This document shows, one piece after another, positions 27,309 through 34,806 of a stretch of 34,806 nt of DNA. The notes beneath the pieces are model-generated. The model worked only from the letters and a program-made list of their open reading frames with translations. It did no database searches and had not been told where the DNA came from. A program made the position numbers and the translations under genes. Numbering within the stretch: position 1 is the first letter of the stretch; the number at the start of each line of letters is the position of its first letter. The stretch covers positions 1 to 34,806 of the forward strand of contig NZ_SDDX01000025.1 in assembly GCF_004115925.1 (NCBI RefSeq), written 5' to 3'. Origin of the DNA: Lelliottia nimipressuralis (GTDB taxonomy: Bacteria > Pseudomonadota > Gammaproteobacteria > Enterobacterales > Enterobacteriaceae).

Positions 27309-28439
27309 ATGATTCCATTTAACGCGCCTCCCGTTGTGGGCACCGAACTTGATTACATGCAGTCTGCCATGGGCAGCGGCAAACTTTGCGGAGACGGTGG
27401 TTTTACCCGTCGCTGCCAGCAGTGGATGGAGCAGCGTTTTCACAGTGCGAAAGTGCTGCTAACGCCATCCTGTACGGCGTCGCTGGAGATGGCTGCTCTG
27501 CTGCTGGACATCAAGCCGGGCGACGAAGTCATCATGCCGAGCTACACCTTCGTCTCGACGGCGAATGCGTTTGTCCTGCGTGGTGCCAAAATTATCTTTG
27601 TGGATGTCCGTCCGGATACGATGAACATCGATGAAACCCTGATTGAAGCGGCAATCACCGATAAAACGCGGGCGATTGTGCCGGTACACTATGCGGGTGT
27701 GGCCTGTGAGATGGACACCATCATGGCCATCGCCAAAAAGCACAACCTGTTCGTGGTGGAAGACGCCGCGCAAGGCGTGATGTCCACCTACAAGGGCCGT
27801 GCGCTGGGTACTATTGGCCATATCGGATGCTTTAGCTTCCATGAAACCAAAAACTACACGGCGGGCGGTGAAGGTGGTGCAACGCTGATTAACGACCGCG
27901 CGCTGGTGGAGCGGGCTGAAGTGATCCGCGAAAAAGGGACCAACCGCAGCCAGTTCTTCCGTGGTCAGGTCGACAAATACACCTGGCGCGATATCGGTTC
28001 CAGCTACCTGATGGCCGATCTGCAGGCCGCCTATCTCTGGGCGCAGCTCGAAGCGGCTGAGCGCATCAACCAGCAGCGTTTGACCCTGTGGCAGACCTAT
28101 TACGATGCCCTGACGCCGCTGGCGCAAAAAGGGCGTATTGAGCTGCCCACGATTCCGGCAGACTGCGTTCACAACGCACATATGTTTTACATCAAACTGC
28201 GCGACAACGACGATCGCAGCAGTCTGATCGCTTACCTGAAAGAAGCTGAGATTATGGCGGTGTTCCATTACATTCCGCTGCACTCCAGCCCGGCGGGTGA
28301 AGCGTTCGGCCAGTTTGTCGGTGACGATCGTTACACCACCAAAGAAAGTGAGCGTTTGCTTCGTCTGCCACTGTTCTACAACCTCGCGCCGGTGAATCAG
28401 CGCACGGTGATTAATACCCTTCTGAGCTACTTCCGCTGA
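27309..28439 (+). CDS. wecE: dTDP-4-amino-4,6-dideoxygalactose transaminase
   Basis: A 376-residue DegT/DnrJ/EryC1-family PLP sugar aminotransferase that aminates dTDP-4-keto-6-deoxyglucose with glutamate to dTDP-Fuc4N. The PLP lysine is Lys181 in FHETKNYTAGGEGG; the VVEDAAQG motif (149-156) holds the cofactor aspartate. The frame stays open upstream into wecD, but ATG 27309, four bases after the wecD stop, gives MIPFNAPPVVGTELDYM and the E. coli length. The ribosome site is weak, so coupling to wecD is likely. Confidence 0.95.
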   Translation: MIPFNAPPVVGTELDYMQSAMGSGKLCGDGGFTRRCQQWMEQRFHSAKVLLTPSCTASLEMAALLLDIKPGDEVIMPSYTFVSTANAFVLRGAKIIFVDVRPDTMNIDETLIEAAITDKTRAIVPVHYAGVACEMDTIMAIAKKHNLFVVEDAAQGVMSTYKGRALGTIGHIGCFSFHETKNYTAGGEGGATLINDRALVERAEVIREKGTNRSQFFRGQVDKYTWRDIGSSYLMADLQAAYLWAQLEAAERINQQRLTLWQTYYDALTPLAQKGRIELPTIPADCVHNAHMFYIKLRDNDDRSSLIAYLKEAEIMAVFHYIPLHSSPAGEAFGQFVGDDRYTTKESERLLRLPLFYNLAPVNQRTVINTLLSYFR

Positions 28440-28440
28440 T

Positions 28441-29691
28441 ATGTCACTGGCGAAAGCATCGGTGTGGACCGCCGCGTCCACACTCGTCAAGATTGGCGCA
28501 GGGCTGCTGGTTGTAAAAATGCTGGCGGTGTCGTTTGGCCCTTCTGGTGTCGGGCAGGCCGGTAACTTCCGTCAGCTCGTCACCGTACTCGGCGTGCTTG
28601 CCGGGGCCGGTATTTTCAACGGTGTCACCAAATACGTAGCCCAGCATCACGACGATGCGGCCGCGCTGCGTCGGGTGGTCGGCACGTCCTCGGCGATGGT
28701 GATCGGGTTCTCCACGCTGCTGGCCATCGTCTTTTTACTGGCGGCCGCGCCTGTCAGTCAGGCGCTCTTCGGCAATACCCATTACCAGGGGCTGGTACGT
28801 CTGGTGGCGCTGGTGCAGATGGGGATCGCCTGGGCTAACCTGCTGTTAGCCTTAATGAAAGGATTCCGCGACGCCGCCGGAAATGCGCTGGCGCTGATTC
28901 TGGGCAGCCTTATCGGCGTGATCGCCTATTACGTCTGCTATCGTCTTGGCGGCTATGAAGGCGCGCTGCTTGGCCTGGCGCTGGTTCCGGCACTGGTGGT
29001 CATTCCCGCCGCGTTTATGCTGATGCGCAGGCGCACTATTCCCCTGAGCTATCTCAAGCCGCAGTGGGACAAAATTCTGGCGGGGCAGTTAGGGAAATTT
29101 ACCCTGATGGCGCTCATCACTTCCGTCACGCTCCCCGTGGCGTATGTGATGATGCGAAACCTGCTGGCAGCGCACTACAGCTGGGATGAGGTCGGGATTT
29201 GGCAGGGTGTCAGCAGTATTTCTGACGCCTATCTCCAGTTTATTACCGCTTCGTTCAGTGTCTATTTGCTGCCGACTCTGTCGCGGTTGACCTCCCGGCA
29301 GGATATCACCCGCGAAATTGGCCGCTCACTGCGTTTTGTGCTTCCTGCTGTGGCTGCCGCGAGTTTAACCGTCTGGCTGCTGCGCGACGTCGCCATCTGG
29401 CTGCTGTTCTCTGCGAAATTTACCGCGATGCGCGACCTGTTCGCCTGGCAGCTGGTGGGCGATGTGTTGAAAGTGGGTGCTTACGTTTTCGGCTATCTGG
29501 TGATTGCCAAAGCCTCTCTGCGGCTGTATATCCTGGCAGAGATTAGCCAGTTCACGCTGCTGACCGGTTTCTCGCACTGGCTGATCCCAACGCATGGCGC
29601 GCTGGGGGCGGCTCAGGCCTATATGGCCACTTACATTGTCTATTTTGCTGCCTGTTGCGGCGTATTTTTACTTTGGCGTAGACGCGCATGA
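28441..29691 (+). CDS. wzxE: ECA lipid III flippase WzxE
   Basis: A 416-residue polytopic membrane protein of the MOP/PST exporter superfamily with about twelve hydrophobic segments. It moves undecaprenyl-PP-GlcNAc-ManNAcA-Fuc4NAc (lipid III) across the inner membrane. The N-terminus [22 protein letters not shown] is the usual Wzx first helix. The length equals E. coli WzxE. It starts one base after the wecE stop and overlaps wecF by 4 bases. Confidence 0.95.
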   Translation: MSLAKASVWTAASTLVKIGAGLLVVKMLAVSFGPSGVGQAGNFRQLVTVLGVLAGAGIFNGVTKYVAQHHDDAAALRRVVGTSSAMVIGFSTLLAIVFLLAAAPVSQALFGNTHYQGLVRLVALVQMGIAWANLLLALMKGFRDAAGNALALILGSLIGVIAYYVCYRLGGYEGALLGLALVPALVVIPAAFMLMRRRTIPLSYLKPQWDKILAGQLGKFTLMALITSVTLPVAYVMMRNLLAAHYSWDEVGIWQGVSSISDAYLQFITASFSVYLLPTLSRLTSRQDITREIGRSLRFVLPAVAAASLTVWLLRDVAIWLLFSAKFTAMRDLFAWQLVGDVLKVGAYVFGYLVIAKASLRLYILAEISQFTLLTGFSHWLIPTHGALGAAQAYMATYIVYFAACCGVFLLWRRRA

Positions 29692-30767
29692 CTGCACTGA
29701 TTCACGTGTTGGGGTCGGATATCCCGCATCACAACCGCACAGTATTACAGTTTTTTAATGACTCGCTGGCGGCCGGCAGCGCCGACGCGCGCGAGTTTAT
29801 GGTCGCGGGCCAGGATAAGGGGCTAAGCGCCGCCTTTCCTGCGCTGTCGTTAAGCTTCTGGCCGGATAAATCCGCGCTGGCAAACGCGGTGATCGCTAAA
29901 GCCAAAGCCAATCGCGAGCAGCGTTTCTTCTTTCACGGCCAGTTTAATACCGGCCTGTGGCTGGCGTTGCTGAGTGGCGGCATCAAGCCTGCGCAGTTTA
30001 ACTGGCATATCTGGGGCGCGGATCTGTATGAAGTGTCGCGCGGCTGGAAATTCCGCCTTTTCTATCCCCTGCGCCGTATGGCTCAGGGGCGCGTTGGCTG
30101 CGTGTTTGCGACGCGCGGCGACCTGAACTTTTTCGCGCAACAGCACCCAAACGTGCGCGGTGAATTGCTCTATTTCCCCACGCGGATGGACCCTGCGCTG
30201 AACACGATGGCGAACGATACGCAGCGCGAAGGCAAGCTGACCATACTGGTTGGCAATTCGGGCGATCGCAGTAACGAACACATCGCAGCGCTAAAAGCGG
30301 TGCATAAGCATTTTGGCGACACGGTGAACGTGATTGTGCCGATGGGCTATCCTGCACATAACGACACATATATTGCGGAGGTCCGTCAGAGCGCGCTGGC
30401 GCTGTTCAGCCCGGATAATCTGCAGATCCTCAGCGAAAAGCTCGAGTTTGACGACTACCTGGCCCTGCTCAGAAAATGCGATCTCGGCTACTTCATCTTT
30501 GCGCGCCAGCAGGGGATTGGCACGCTGTGCCTCCTGATTCAGGCCGGCGTTCCGTGCGTGCTTAACCGTGAAAATCCTTTCTGGCAGGATATGGCGGAGC
30601 AGCACATTCCGGTGCTGTTTACCACGGACGATCTCAATGAGGAGGTGGTGCGCGAAGCACAGCGTCAGCTGGCGTTGGTGGATAAAAATGCCATCGACTT
30701 TTTCAGCCCGAATTTTCTCACGCCCTGGCATCAGGCGCTGCGGATAGCTGCAGGAGACAAAGCATGA
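29688..30767 (+). CDS. wecF: TDP-Fuc4NAc:lipid II Fuc4NAc transferase
   Basis: A 359-residue glycosyltransferase of family GT56 that adds the third sugar, Fuc4NAc, to lipid II on the cytoplasmic face. It begins [20 protein letters not shown] and contains [17 protein letters not shown] and [14 protein letters not shown], all characteristic of the family; no membrane helix. The gene is also known as rffT. The length equals E. coli. Overlaps of 4 bases with wzxE and with wzyE suggest tight coupling between flippase, last transferase and polymerase. Confidence 0.95.
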   Translation: MTALIHVLGSDIPHHNRTVLQFFNDSLAAGSADAREFMVAGQDKGLSAAFPALSLSFWPDKSALANAVIAKAKANREQRFFFHGQFNTGLWLALLSGGIKPAQFNWHIWGADLYEVSRGWKFRLFYPLRRMAQGRVGCVFATRGDLNFFAQQHPNVRGELLYFPTRMDPALNTMANDTQREGKLTILVGNSGDRSNEHIAALKAVHKHFGDTVNVIVPMGYPAHNDTYIAEVRQSALALFSPDNLQILSEKLEFDDYLALLRKCDLGYFIFARQQGIGTLCLLIQAGVPCVLNRENPFWQDMAEQHIPVLFTTDDLNEEVVREAQRQLALVDKNAIDFFSPNFLTPWHQALRIAAGDKA

Positions 30768-32113
30768 GCCAGTTGGAATTTAGCGGCTTACTGGTGATTT
30801 GGCTTCTGGCCTCGCTGTTTATCGGCACGCTCACCTGGTTTGAGTTCCGCCGCGTGCGCTTTAACTTCAACGTCTTCTTCTCGCTGCTGTTCCTGCTGAC
30901 CTTCTTCTTCGGCTTCCCGCTGACCAGTATTCTGGTCTTCCGCTTTGACGTGGCCGTCGCCCCGCCAGAAATTCTGATGCAGGCCCTGTTATCTGCCACC
31001 TGTTTCTACGCGGTGTACTACGTCACCTATAAGACCCGTTTACGTCCGGTGAACCACGCGCCGCGCCGTCCGCTGTTCACCATGAATCGGGTGGAAACGC
31101 ACCTGACCTGGGTGATGCTGATGATTATCGCGCTGGTGAGTGTCGGTATTTTCTTCATGCATAACGGCTTTTTGCTGTTCAAACTGCACTCTTACAGCCA
31201 GATTTTTTCCGCCGAAGTGTCCGGCGTGGCACTTAAGCGTTTCTTCTATTTCTTCATCCCCGCGATGCTGGTGATCTACTTCCTGCGTCAGGACAGCAAA
31301 GCCTGGCTGTTTTTCCTGGTGAGCACGGTGGCCTTCGGTCTGCTGACCTATATGATCGTCGGCGGGACGCGCGCGAATATCATCATTGCCTTCGCGATCT
31401 TCCTGTTTATCGGCATCATTCGCGGCTGGATCTCGCTCTGGATGCTGGTTGCGGCAGGGGTGTTTGGGATTGTCGGCATGTTCTGGCTGGCGCTCAAGCG
31501 TTACGGCATGGACGTGAGTGGTGACGAAGCGTTTTACACCTTCCTGTACCTTACCCGAGACACCTTCTCGCCGTGGGAAAACCTGGCGCTACTGCTGCAA
31601 AACTACGACAAAATCGACTTCCAGGGGCTGGCCCCCATCGCGCGTGATTTCTACGTCTTTATCCCGACCTGGCTGTGGCCCGACCGGCCTGGCGTGGTGC
31701 TGAATACGGCGAACTACTTTACCTGGGAAGTGCTCAACAACCACTCTGGCCTGGCGATCTCCCCGACGCTGATTGGCTCGCTGGTGGTGATGGGCGGTGT
31801 GTGGTTTATCCTGCCGGGCGCCGTGGCTGTTGGGCTTATCATCAAATGGTTCGACTGGCTTTATGTGCGCGGGAACGAAGAGACCAACCGTTATAAAGCG
31901 GCGATTTTGCACAGTTTCTGTTTTGGTGCCATTTTCAATATGATCGTGCTGGCGCGTGAAGGGCTGGATTCGTTTGTGTCGCGCGTGGTGTTTTTCATGG
32001 TGGTCTTCGGTCTCTGTCTGCTGCTGGCGAAACTGTTGTACTGGCTGTTTGATAGCGCGGGCCTGATTCACCGACGACTGACGCGGGCAACCAGCACGCT
32101 TTCCCAAGTCTGA
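30764..32113 (+). CDS. wzyE: ECA polysaccharide polymerase WzyE
   Basis: A 449-residue polytopic inner-membrane protein with about eleven hydrophobic segments and a large periplasmic loop (about 250-330, including [27 protein letters not shown]). It joins flipped trisaccharide repeats in the periplasm with WzzE setting chain length. The highly conserved stretch [23 protein letters not shown] (about 28-50) identifies it. It is one residue shorter than E. coli WzyE as I recall it, with a divergent C-terminal tail. The ATGA overlap with wecF couples it to the upstream gene. Confidence 0.94.
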   Translation: MSQLEFSGLLVIWLLASLFIGTLTWFEFRRVRFNFNVFFSLLFLLTFFFGFPLTSILVFRFDVAVAPPEILMQALLSATCFYAVYYVTYKTRLRPVNHAPRRPLFTMNRVETHLTWVMLMIIALVSVGIFFMHNGFLLFKLHSYSQIFSAEVSGVALKRFFYFFIPAMLVIYFLRQDSKAWLFFLVSTVAFGLLTYMIVGGTRANIIIAFAIFLFIGIIRGWISLWMLVAAGVFGIVGMFWLALKRYGMDVSGDEAFYTFLYLTRDTFSPWENLALLLQNYDKIDFQGLAPIARDFYVFIPTWLWPDRPGVVLNTANYFTWEVLNNHSGLAISPTLIGSLVVMGGVWFILPGAVAVGLIIKWFDWLYVRGNEETNRYKAAILHSFCFGAIFNMIVLAREGLDSFVSRVVFFMVVFGLCLLLAKLLYWLFDSAGLIHRRLTRATSTLSQV

Positions 32114-32125
32114 GTAAGGATAATA

Positions 32126-32866
32126 ATGACTGACAATACCTCTGCGCCGGTCTATGCGCTGCGCGGCCTGCAGCTCATCGGCTGGCGTGATATGCAGCAT
32201 GCGCTGGATTATCTCTGCGCTGATGGGCAGATCAAATCTGGCACCCTGGTGGCCATCAATGCCGAAAAAATGCTGGCGATTGAAGATAACGCGGAAGTGA
32301 AAAGCCTGATTGAAGCCGCCGAGTTTAAATATGCCGACGGCATCAGCGTGGTTCGTTCGATTCGCAAAAAGTTTCCACAGGCACAGGTCTCTCGCGTTGC
32401 CGGCGCCGATCTCTGGGAAGCGCTGATGGCGCGGGCAGGGCAGGACGGAACGCCAGTATTCCTGATTGGCGGTAAACCCGATGTGCTGGCGCAGACGGAG
32501 CAGAAACTCCGCGCGCAGTGGAATGTTAATATCGTGGGCAGCCAGGATGGCTACTTCAAACCCGAGGATCGTCAGACGCTGTTTGAACGCATTCGCGACA
32601 GTGGCGCGAAAATCGTGACCGTGGCGATGGGCTCTCCGCGCCAGGAAATCCTGATGCGCGACTGCCGTCTGGTTTACCCGAATGCCCTGTATATGGGCGT
32701 TGGCGGCACCTACGACGTCTTTACCGGCCATGTGAAGCGTGCGCCAAAAGTGTGGCAAAACTTAGGGCTGGAGTGGTTATATCGCCTCTTGTCCCAGCCG
32801 AGCCGCATTAAACGACAGATTAAACTCCTGCGCTATCTGGCCTGGCATTACACCGGCAAAATGTAA
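32126..32866 (+). CDS. wecG: UDP-ManNAcA:lipid I ManNAcA transferase
   Basis: A 246-residue GT26 (WecG/TagA/CpsF) glycosyltransferase adding ManNAcA from UDP-ManNAcA to undecaprenyl-PP-GlcNAc to form lipid II. Typical motifs: [19 protein letters not shown] (about 67-76), [11 protein letters not shown], and [10 protein letters not shown] followed by [19 protein letters not shown]. No membrane helix; a basic C-terminus ([17 protein letters not shown]) fits membrane attachment. Also called rffM. AAGGA precedes the ATG. Last gene of the ECA cluster. Confidence 0.96.
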   Translation: MTDNTSAPVYALRGLQLIGWRDMQHALDYLCADGQIKSGTLVAINAEKMLAIEDNAEVKSLIEAAEFKYADGISVVRSIRKKFPQAQVSRVAGADLWEALMARAGQDGTPVFLIGGKPDVLAQTEQKLRAQWNVNIVGSQDGYFKPEDRQTLFERIRDSGAKIVTVAMGSPRQEILMRDCRLVYPNALYMGVGGTYDVFTGHVKRAPKVWQNLGLEWLYRLLSQPSRIKRQIKLLRYLAWHYTGKM

Positions 32867-32873
32867 TCAAAAT

Positions 32874-32899
32874 GTAGCGCGATGTGCTATTCGCGCTGC
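32874..32899 (+). other. Hairpin after wecG (possible 3' end structure)
   Basis: AGCGCGA (32876-32882) pairs with TCGCGCT (32891-32897), extendable by a T-G and a G-C pair, around an 8-base loop, eight bases after the wecG stop. There is no T-run, so it is not a canonical terminator. It may mark the processed or protected 3' end of the wec mRNA. I see no clear intrinsic terminator for the wec operon. Confidence 0.45.
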
Positions 32900-33020
32900 A
32901 ACCCGCCTGCAAAACTGCTGCGTTTCTGTGCAATACGTTCATTTTTTTAATGCATCGTTTGCCATTTAGCAGGATTTAAGAAACCATTCCTCCCCGTATT
33001 TCAGTACCCAAAAATAATAA

Positions 33021-33034
33021 CCGGCAAAAGCCGG
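33021..33034 (+). other. Small hairpin in the yifK leader
   Basis: CCGGC (33021-33025) pairs with GCCGG (33030-33034) around AAAA, 26 bases before the yifK ATG and just upstream of the predicted GcvB pairing site. Confidence 0.5.
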
Positions 33035-33040
33035 GCAACA

Positions 33041-33051
33041 GCAAACACAAC
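33041..33051 (+). promoter_or_regulatory. Predicted GcvB small-RNA pairing site in the yifK leader
   Basis: GCAAACACAAC is exactly complementary over 11 bases to GTTGTGTTTGC in the G/U-rich R1 seed of E. coli/Salmonella GcvB as I recall it. It ends one base before the ribosome site (GAGGA, 33053-33057), so pairing should block initiation. Salmonella yifK is a known GcvB target. Confidence 0.65.
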
Positions 33052-33060
33052 CGAGGATTT

Positions 33061-34443
33061 ATGGCAGAGAAAAAACCTGAGCTTCAGCGTGGGCTGGAAG
33101 CTCGTCACATTGAATTGATAGCGCTAGGCGGCACTATCGGCGTCGGCCTGTTTATGGGCTCCGCAAGCACGCTTAAATGGGCAGGCCCGTCGGTCTTACT
33201 GGCGTACATCGTCGCGGGACTGTTCGTCTTCTTCATCATGCGCTCGATGGGCGAAATGCTGTTCCTTGAGCCGGTTGCCGGTTCTTTCGCCGTTTACGCG
33301 CACAAGTACATGAGCCCCTTCTTCGGCTATCTCACGGCCTGGTCCTACTGGTTTATGTGGATGGCGGTGGGGATATCGGAGATCACAGCGATAGGTGTCT
33401 ACGTCCAGTTCTGGTTCCCGGAAATGGCACAATGGATACCCGCGCTGATCGCCGTAGGGCTGGTAGCGCTCGCGAACCTTGCAGCTGTGCGTCTGTACGG
33501 AGAAATCGAATTCTGGTTTGCGATGATTAAAGTCACCACCATTATCGTAATGATTGTGGTGGGGCTGGGTGTGATCTTCTTTGGCTTCGGCAACGGCGGT
33601 CAGGCGATTGGTTTTGGCAATCTGACCGAGCATGGCGGGTTCTTTGCGGGCGGCTGGAAGGGCTTCCTGACGGCACTCTGTATCGTGGTTGCCTCCTATC
33701 AGGGGGTGGAGCTTATCGGTATCACCGCCGGGGAAGCGAAAAACCCGCAGGTCACGCTGCGTAGCGCGGTCGGCAAAGTGCTGTGGCGTATCCTGATTTT
33801 CTACGTGGGCGCGATTTTCGTTATCGTCACCATCTTCCCCTGGAACCAGATTGGCACCACCGGCAGCCCCTTCGTGCTGACCTTCGCGAAAATTGGTATC
33901 ACGGCGGCGGCAGGGATTATCAACTTCGTGGTGCTGACTGCGGCGCTCTCAGGCTGTAACAGCGGTATGTACAGCTGTGGACGTATGCTCTACGCACTGG
34001 CGAAAAACCGTCAGCTGCCGGCGGCGATGGGTAAAGTCTCCCGCGCTGGCGTGCCTGTAGCGGGCGTAACGGTCTCCATTGCCATTCTGCTGATCGGCTC
34101 GTGCCTGAACTACATCATCCCCAATCCGCAGCGCGTGTTCGTCTATGTCTACAGTGCCAGCGTGCTGCCGGGCATGGTGCCGTGGTTTGTGATTCTGATT
34201 AGTCAGCTGCGTTTCCGTCAGGCGCACAAGCAGGCGATCGCCAGTCACCCGTTCCGCTCCATTATGTTCCCGTGGGCGAACTATTTAACGATGGCGTTCC
34301 TGATTTGCGTCTTAATCGGCATGTACTTTAATGAAGATACCCGCATGTCGCTGTTTGTCGGGATTATCTTTATGGCCGCCGTGTCGATTGGCTATAAGCT
34401 TTTTGGTCTCAGCCGCCACGCTGAAATCCAGAAAGTGGAGTAA
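33061..34443 (+). CDS. yifK: Amino acid permease YifK (ThrP, threonine/serine transporter)
   Basis: A 460-residue permease of the amino acid transporter (AAT) family within the APC superfamily, with twelve predicted membrane helices. The family signature follows the short cytoplasmic N-terminus: [20 protein letters not shown] then GLFMGSAS, with the G-rich unwound part of helix 1. E. coli YifK has been reported as a proton-linked threonine/serine transporter (ThrP); the substrate here is inferred from homology. GAGGA precedes the ATG. It sits between the wec cluster and the argX tRNA operon, as in E. coli, and is likely repressed by GcvB under amino-acid-rich conditions. Confidence 0.92.
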   Translation: MAEKKPELQRGLEARHIELIALGGTIGVGLFMGSASTLKWAGPSVLLAYIVAGLFVFFIMRSMGEMLFLEPVAGSFAVYAHKYMSPFFGYLTAWSYWFMWMAVGISEITAIGVYVQFWFPEMAQWIPALIAVGLVALANLAAVRLYGEIEFWFAMIKVTTIIVMIVVGLGVIFFGFGNGGQAIGFGNLTEHGGFFAGGWKGFLTALCIVVASYQGVELIGITAGEAKNPQVTLRSAVGKVLWRILIFYVGAIFVIVTIFPWNQIGTTGSPFVLTFAKIGITAAAGIINFVVLTAALSGCNSGMYSCGRMLYALAKNRQLPAAMGKVSRAGVPVAGVTVSIAILLIGSCLNYIIPNPQRVFVYVYSASVLPGMVPWFVILISQLRFRQAHKQAIASHPFRSIMFPWANYLTMAFLICVLIGMYFNEDTRMSLFVGIIFMAAVSIGYKLFGLSRHAEIQKVE

Positions 34444-34498
34444 TAAGCGACAAAATGCACAAAGCGTAACCAAACGCGCATTATTTTCAAAAAAGCAC

Positions 34499-34527
34499 TA
34501 GACAGCAGACCGAGACCTCCGTAATAT
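34499..34527 (+). promoter_or_regulatory. Promoter of the argX-hisR-leuT tRNA operon
   Basis: TAGACA (34499-34504), exactly 17 bases, then TAATAT (34522-34527), followed by the GC-rich stretch CCAGCCCCGC between the -10 and the first tRNA. A GC-rich discriminator is the hallmark of promoters shut off by ppGpp, fitting a stable-RNA operon. Confidence 0.75.
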
Positions 34528-34548
34528 CCAGCCCCGCAACGGCGCTAA

Positions 34549-34625
<77 letters not shown>

Positions 34626-34690
34626 ATAAAGTAGTGTGGCGTTCGAGCTGCGGTGGTAGTAGTACATACCGCGTGAAAGAATAAGTAGTG

Positions 34691-34766
34691 GTGGCTATAG
34701 CTCAGTTGGTAGAGCCCTGGATTGTGATTCCAGTTGTCGTGGGTTCGAATCCCATTAGCCACCCCA
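34691..34766 (+). tRNA. hisR: tRNA-His (anticodon GTG)
   Basis: A complete 76-nt tRNA with encoded CCA: acceptor GTGGCTA/TAGCCAC, anticodon stem CTGGA/TCCAG, and anticodon GTG at 34724-34726. The base just before (G34690) is the encoded extra G-1 that pairs with C73, the identity element for histidyl-tRNA synthetase. Second tRNA of the operon, 65 bases after argX. Confidence 0.97.
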
Positions 34767-34788
34767 TTATTTGATAAGTTGTGACATT

Positions 34789-34806
34789 GCGACGGTGGCG
34801 GAATTG
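34789..34806 (+). tRNA. leuT: tRNA-Leu, 5' end only (partial)
   Basis: The last 18 bases of the window, GCGACGGTGGCGGAATTG, look like the acceptor and D-arm start of a bacterial tRNA-Leu, and leuT follows hisR in E. coli. One base differs from the E. coli leuT start I recall (GCGAAGG). The anticodon lies outside the window. Confidence 0.75.

Noticed and set aside
27459..28490. A 343-codon open frame antisense to wecE
   Set aside because: Composition shadow; the sense strand encodes a full WecE with its PLP lysine.
34444..34498. Possible terminator after yifK (AATGC...GCATT with GCGT/ACGC inside)
   Set aside because: The stem is interrupted by a one-sided 5-base bulge and followed only by TATTTT; too weak to call. 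No other feature is visible before the tRNA promoter.

Overview
The window is a core chromosomal segment of a member of the Enterobacteriaceae. Gene order, gene lengths and protein sequences follow the Escherichia coli ilv-rep-rho-wec region near oriC almost gene for gene: aspT-trpT-hdfR-maoP-comM-ilvLXGMEDAYC-ppiC-rep-gppA-rhlB-trxA-rho-wecA..wecG-yifK-argX-hisR-leuT. Protein differences from E. coli, a GC-rich coding style, an ERIC element and a REP-like palindrome of the 'GCCCGG...CCGGGC' type suggest an Enterobacter/Lelliottia/Leclercia-like genus. I cannot fix the genus from the sequence alone.

Layout. (1) 1-175: 3' end of tRNA-Asp, tRNA-Trp and a terminator, the tail of an rRNA-linked tRNA operon. 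(2) 230-3060: hdfR (LysR regulator), maoP (Ori macrodomain protein) and comM (MCM-like AAA+ helicase); hdfR and maoP are divergent with back-to-back -35 hexamers. (3) 3061-12463: branched-chain amino acid synthesis, with the ilvL attenuator, the small ORF ilvX, an intact ilvG, then ilvM, ilvE, ilvD and ilvA, followed by the convergent regulator ilvY and its divergent target ilvC. (4) 12464-15013: an internally deleted ERIC and a REP-type terminator, ppiC, and the helicase gene rep. (5) 15019-19841: gppA and rhlB (minus strand), trxA, and rho with a long leader. (6) 20082-32866: the complete enterobacterial common antigen (ECA) cluster wecA-wzzE-wecB-wecC-rffG-rffH-wecD-wecE-wzxE-wecF-wzyE-wecG, tightly packed with short overlaps. 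(7) 33061-34806: the amino acid permease yifK (thrP) and a tRNA operon, Arg(CCG)-His(GTG)-Leu(partial).

How the genes work together. IlvA makes 2-oxobutyrate; IlvGM condenses it, or pyruvate, to acetohydroxy acids; IlvC, IlvD and IlvE carry these to isoleucine and valine. Attenuation at ilvL reads the supply of charged Ile/Val/Leu tRNAs, and IlvY turns on ilvC when the acetohydroxy acid substrate builds up. In the wec cluster, WecA loads GlcNAc-P on undecaprenyl phosphate, WecB/C make UDP-ManNAcA for WecG, RffH/RffG/WecE/WecD make TDP-Fuc4NAc for WecF, WzxE flips the lipid-linked trisaccharide, and WzyE with WzzE polymerises it in the periplasm.

No novel defence, mobile or secondary-metabolite system is visible. 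The points worth a second look are small: a rho leader whose RhoL frame is not kept, rffG-rffH with visibly lower GC than neighbouring wec genes, a deleted ERIC after ilvC, tandem repeats in front of trxA, an operon terminator encoded inside the opposing ilvY gene, an extra regulatory leucine codon in ilvL, and an exact GcvB-type pairing site at yifK.
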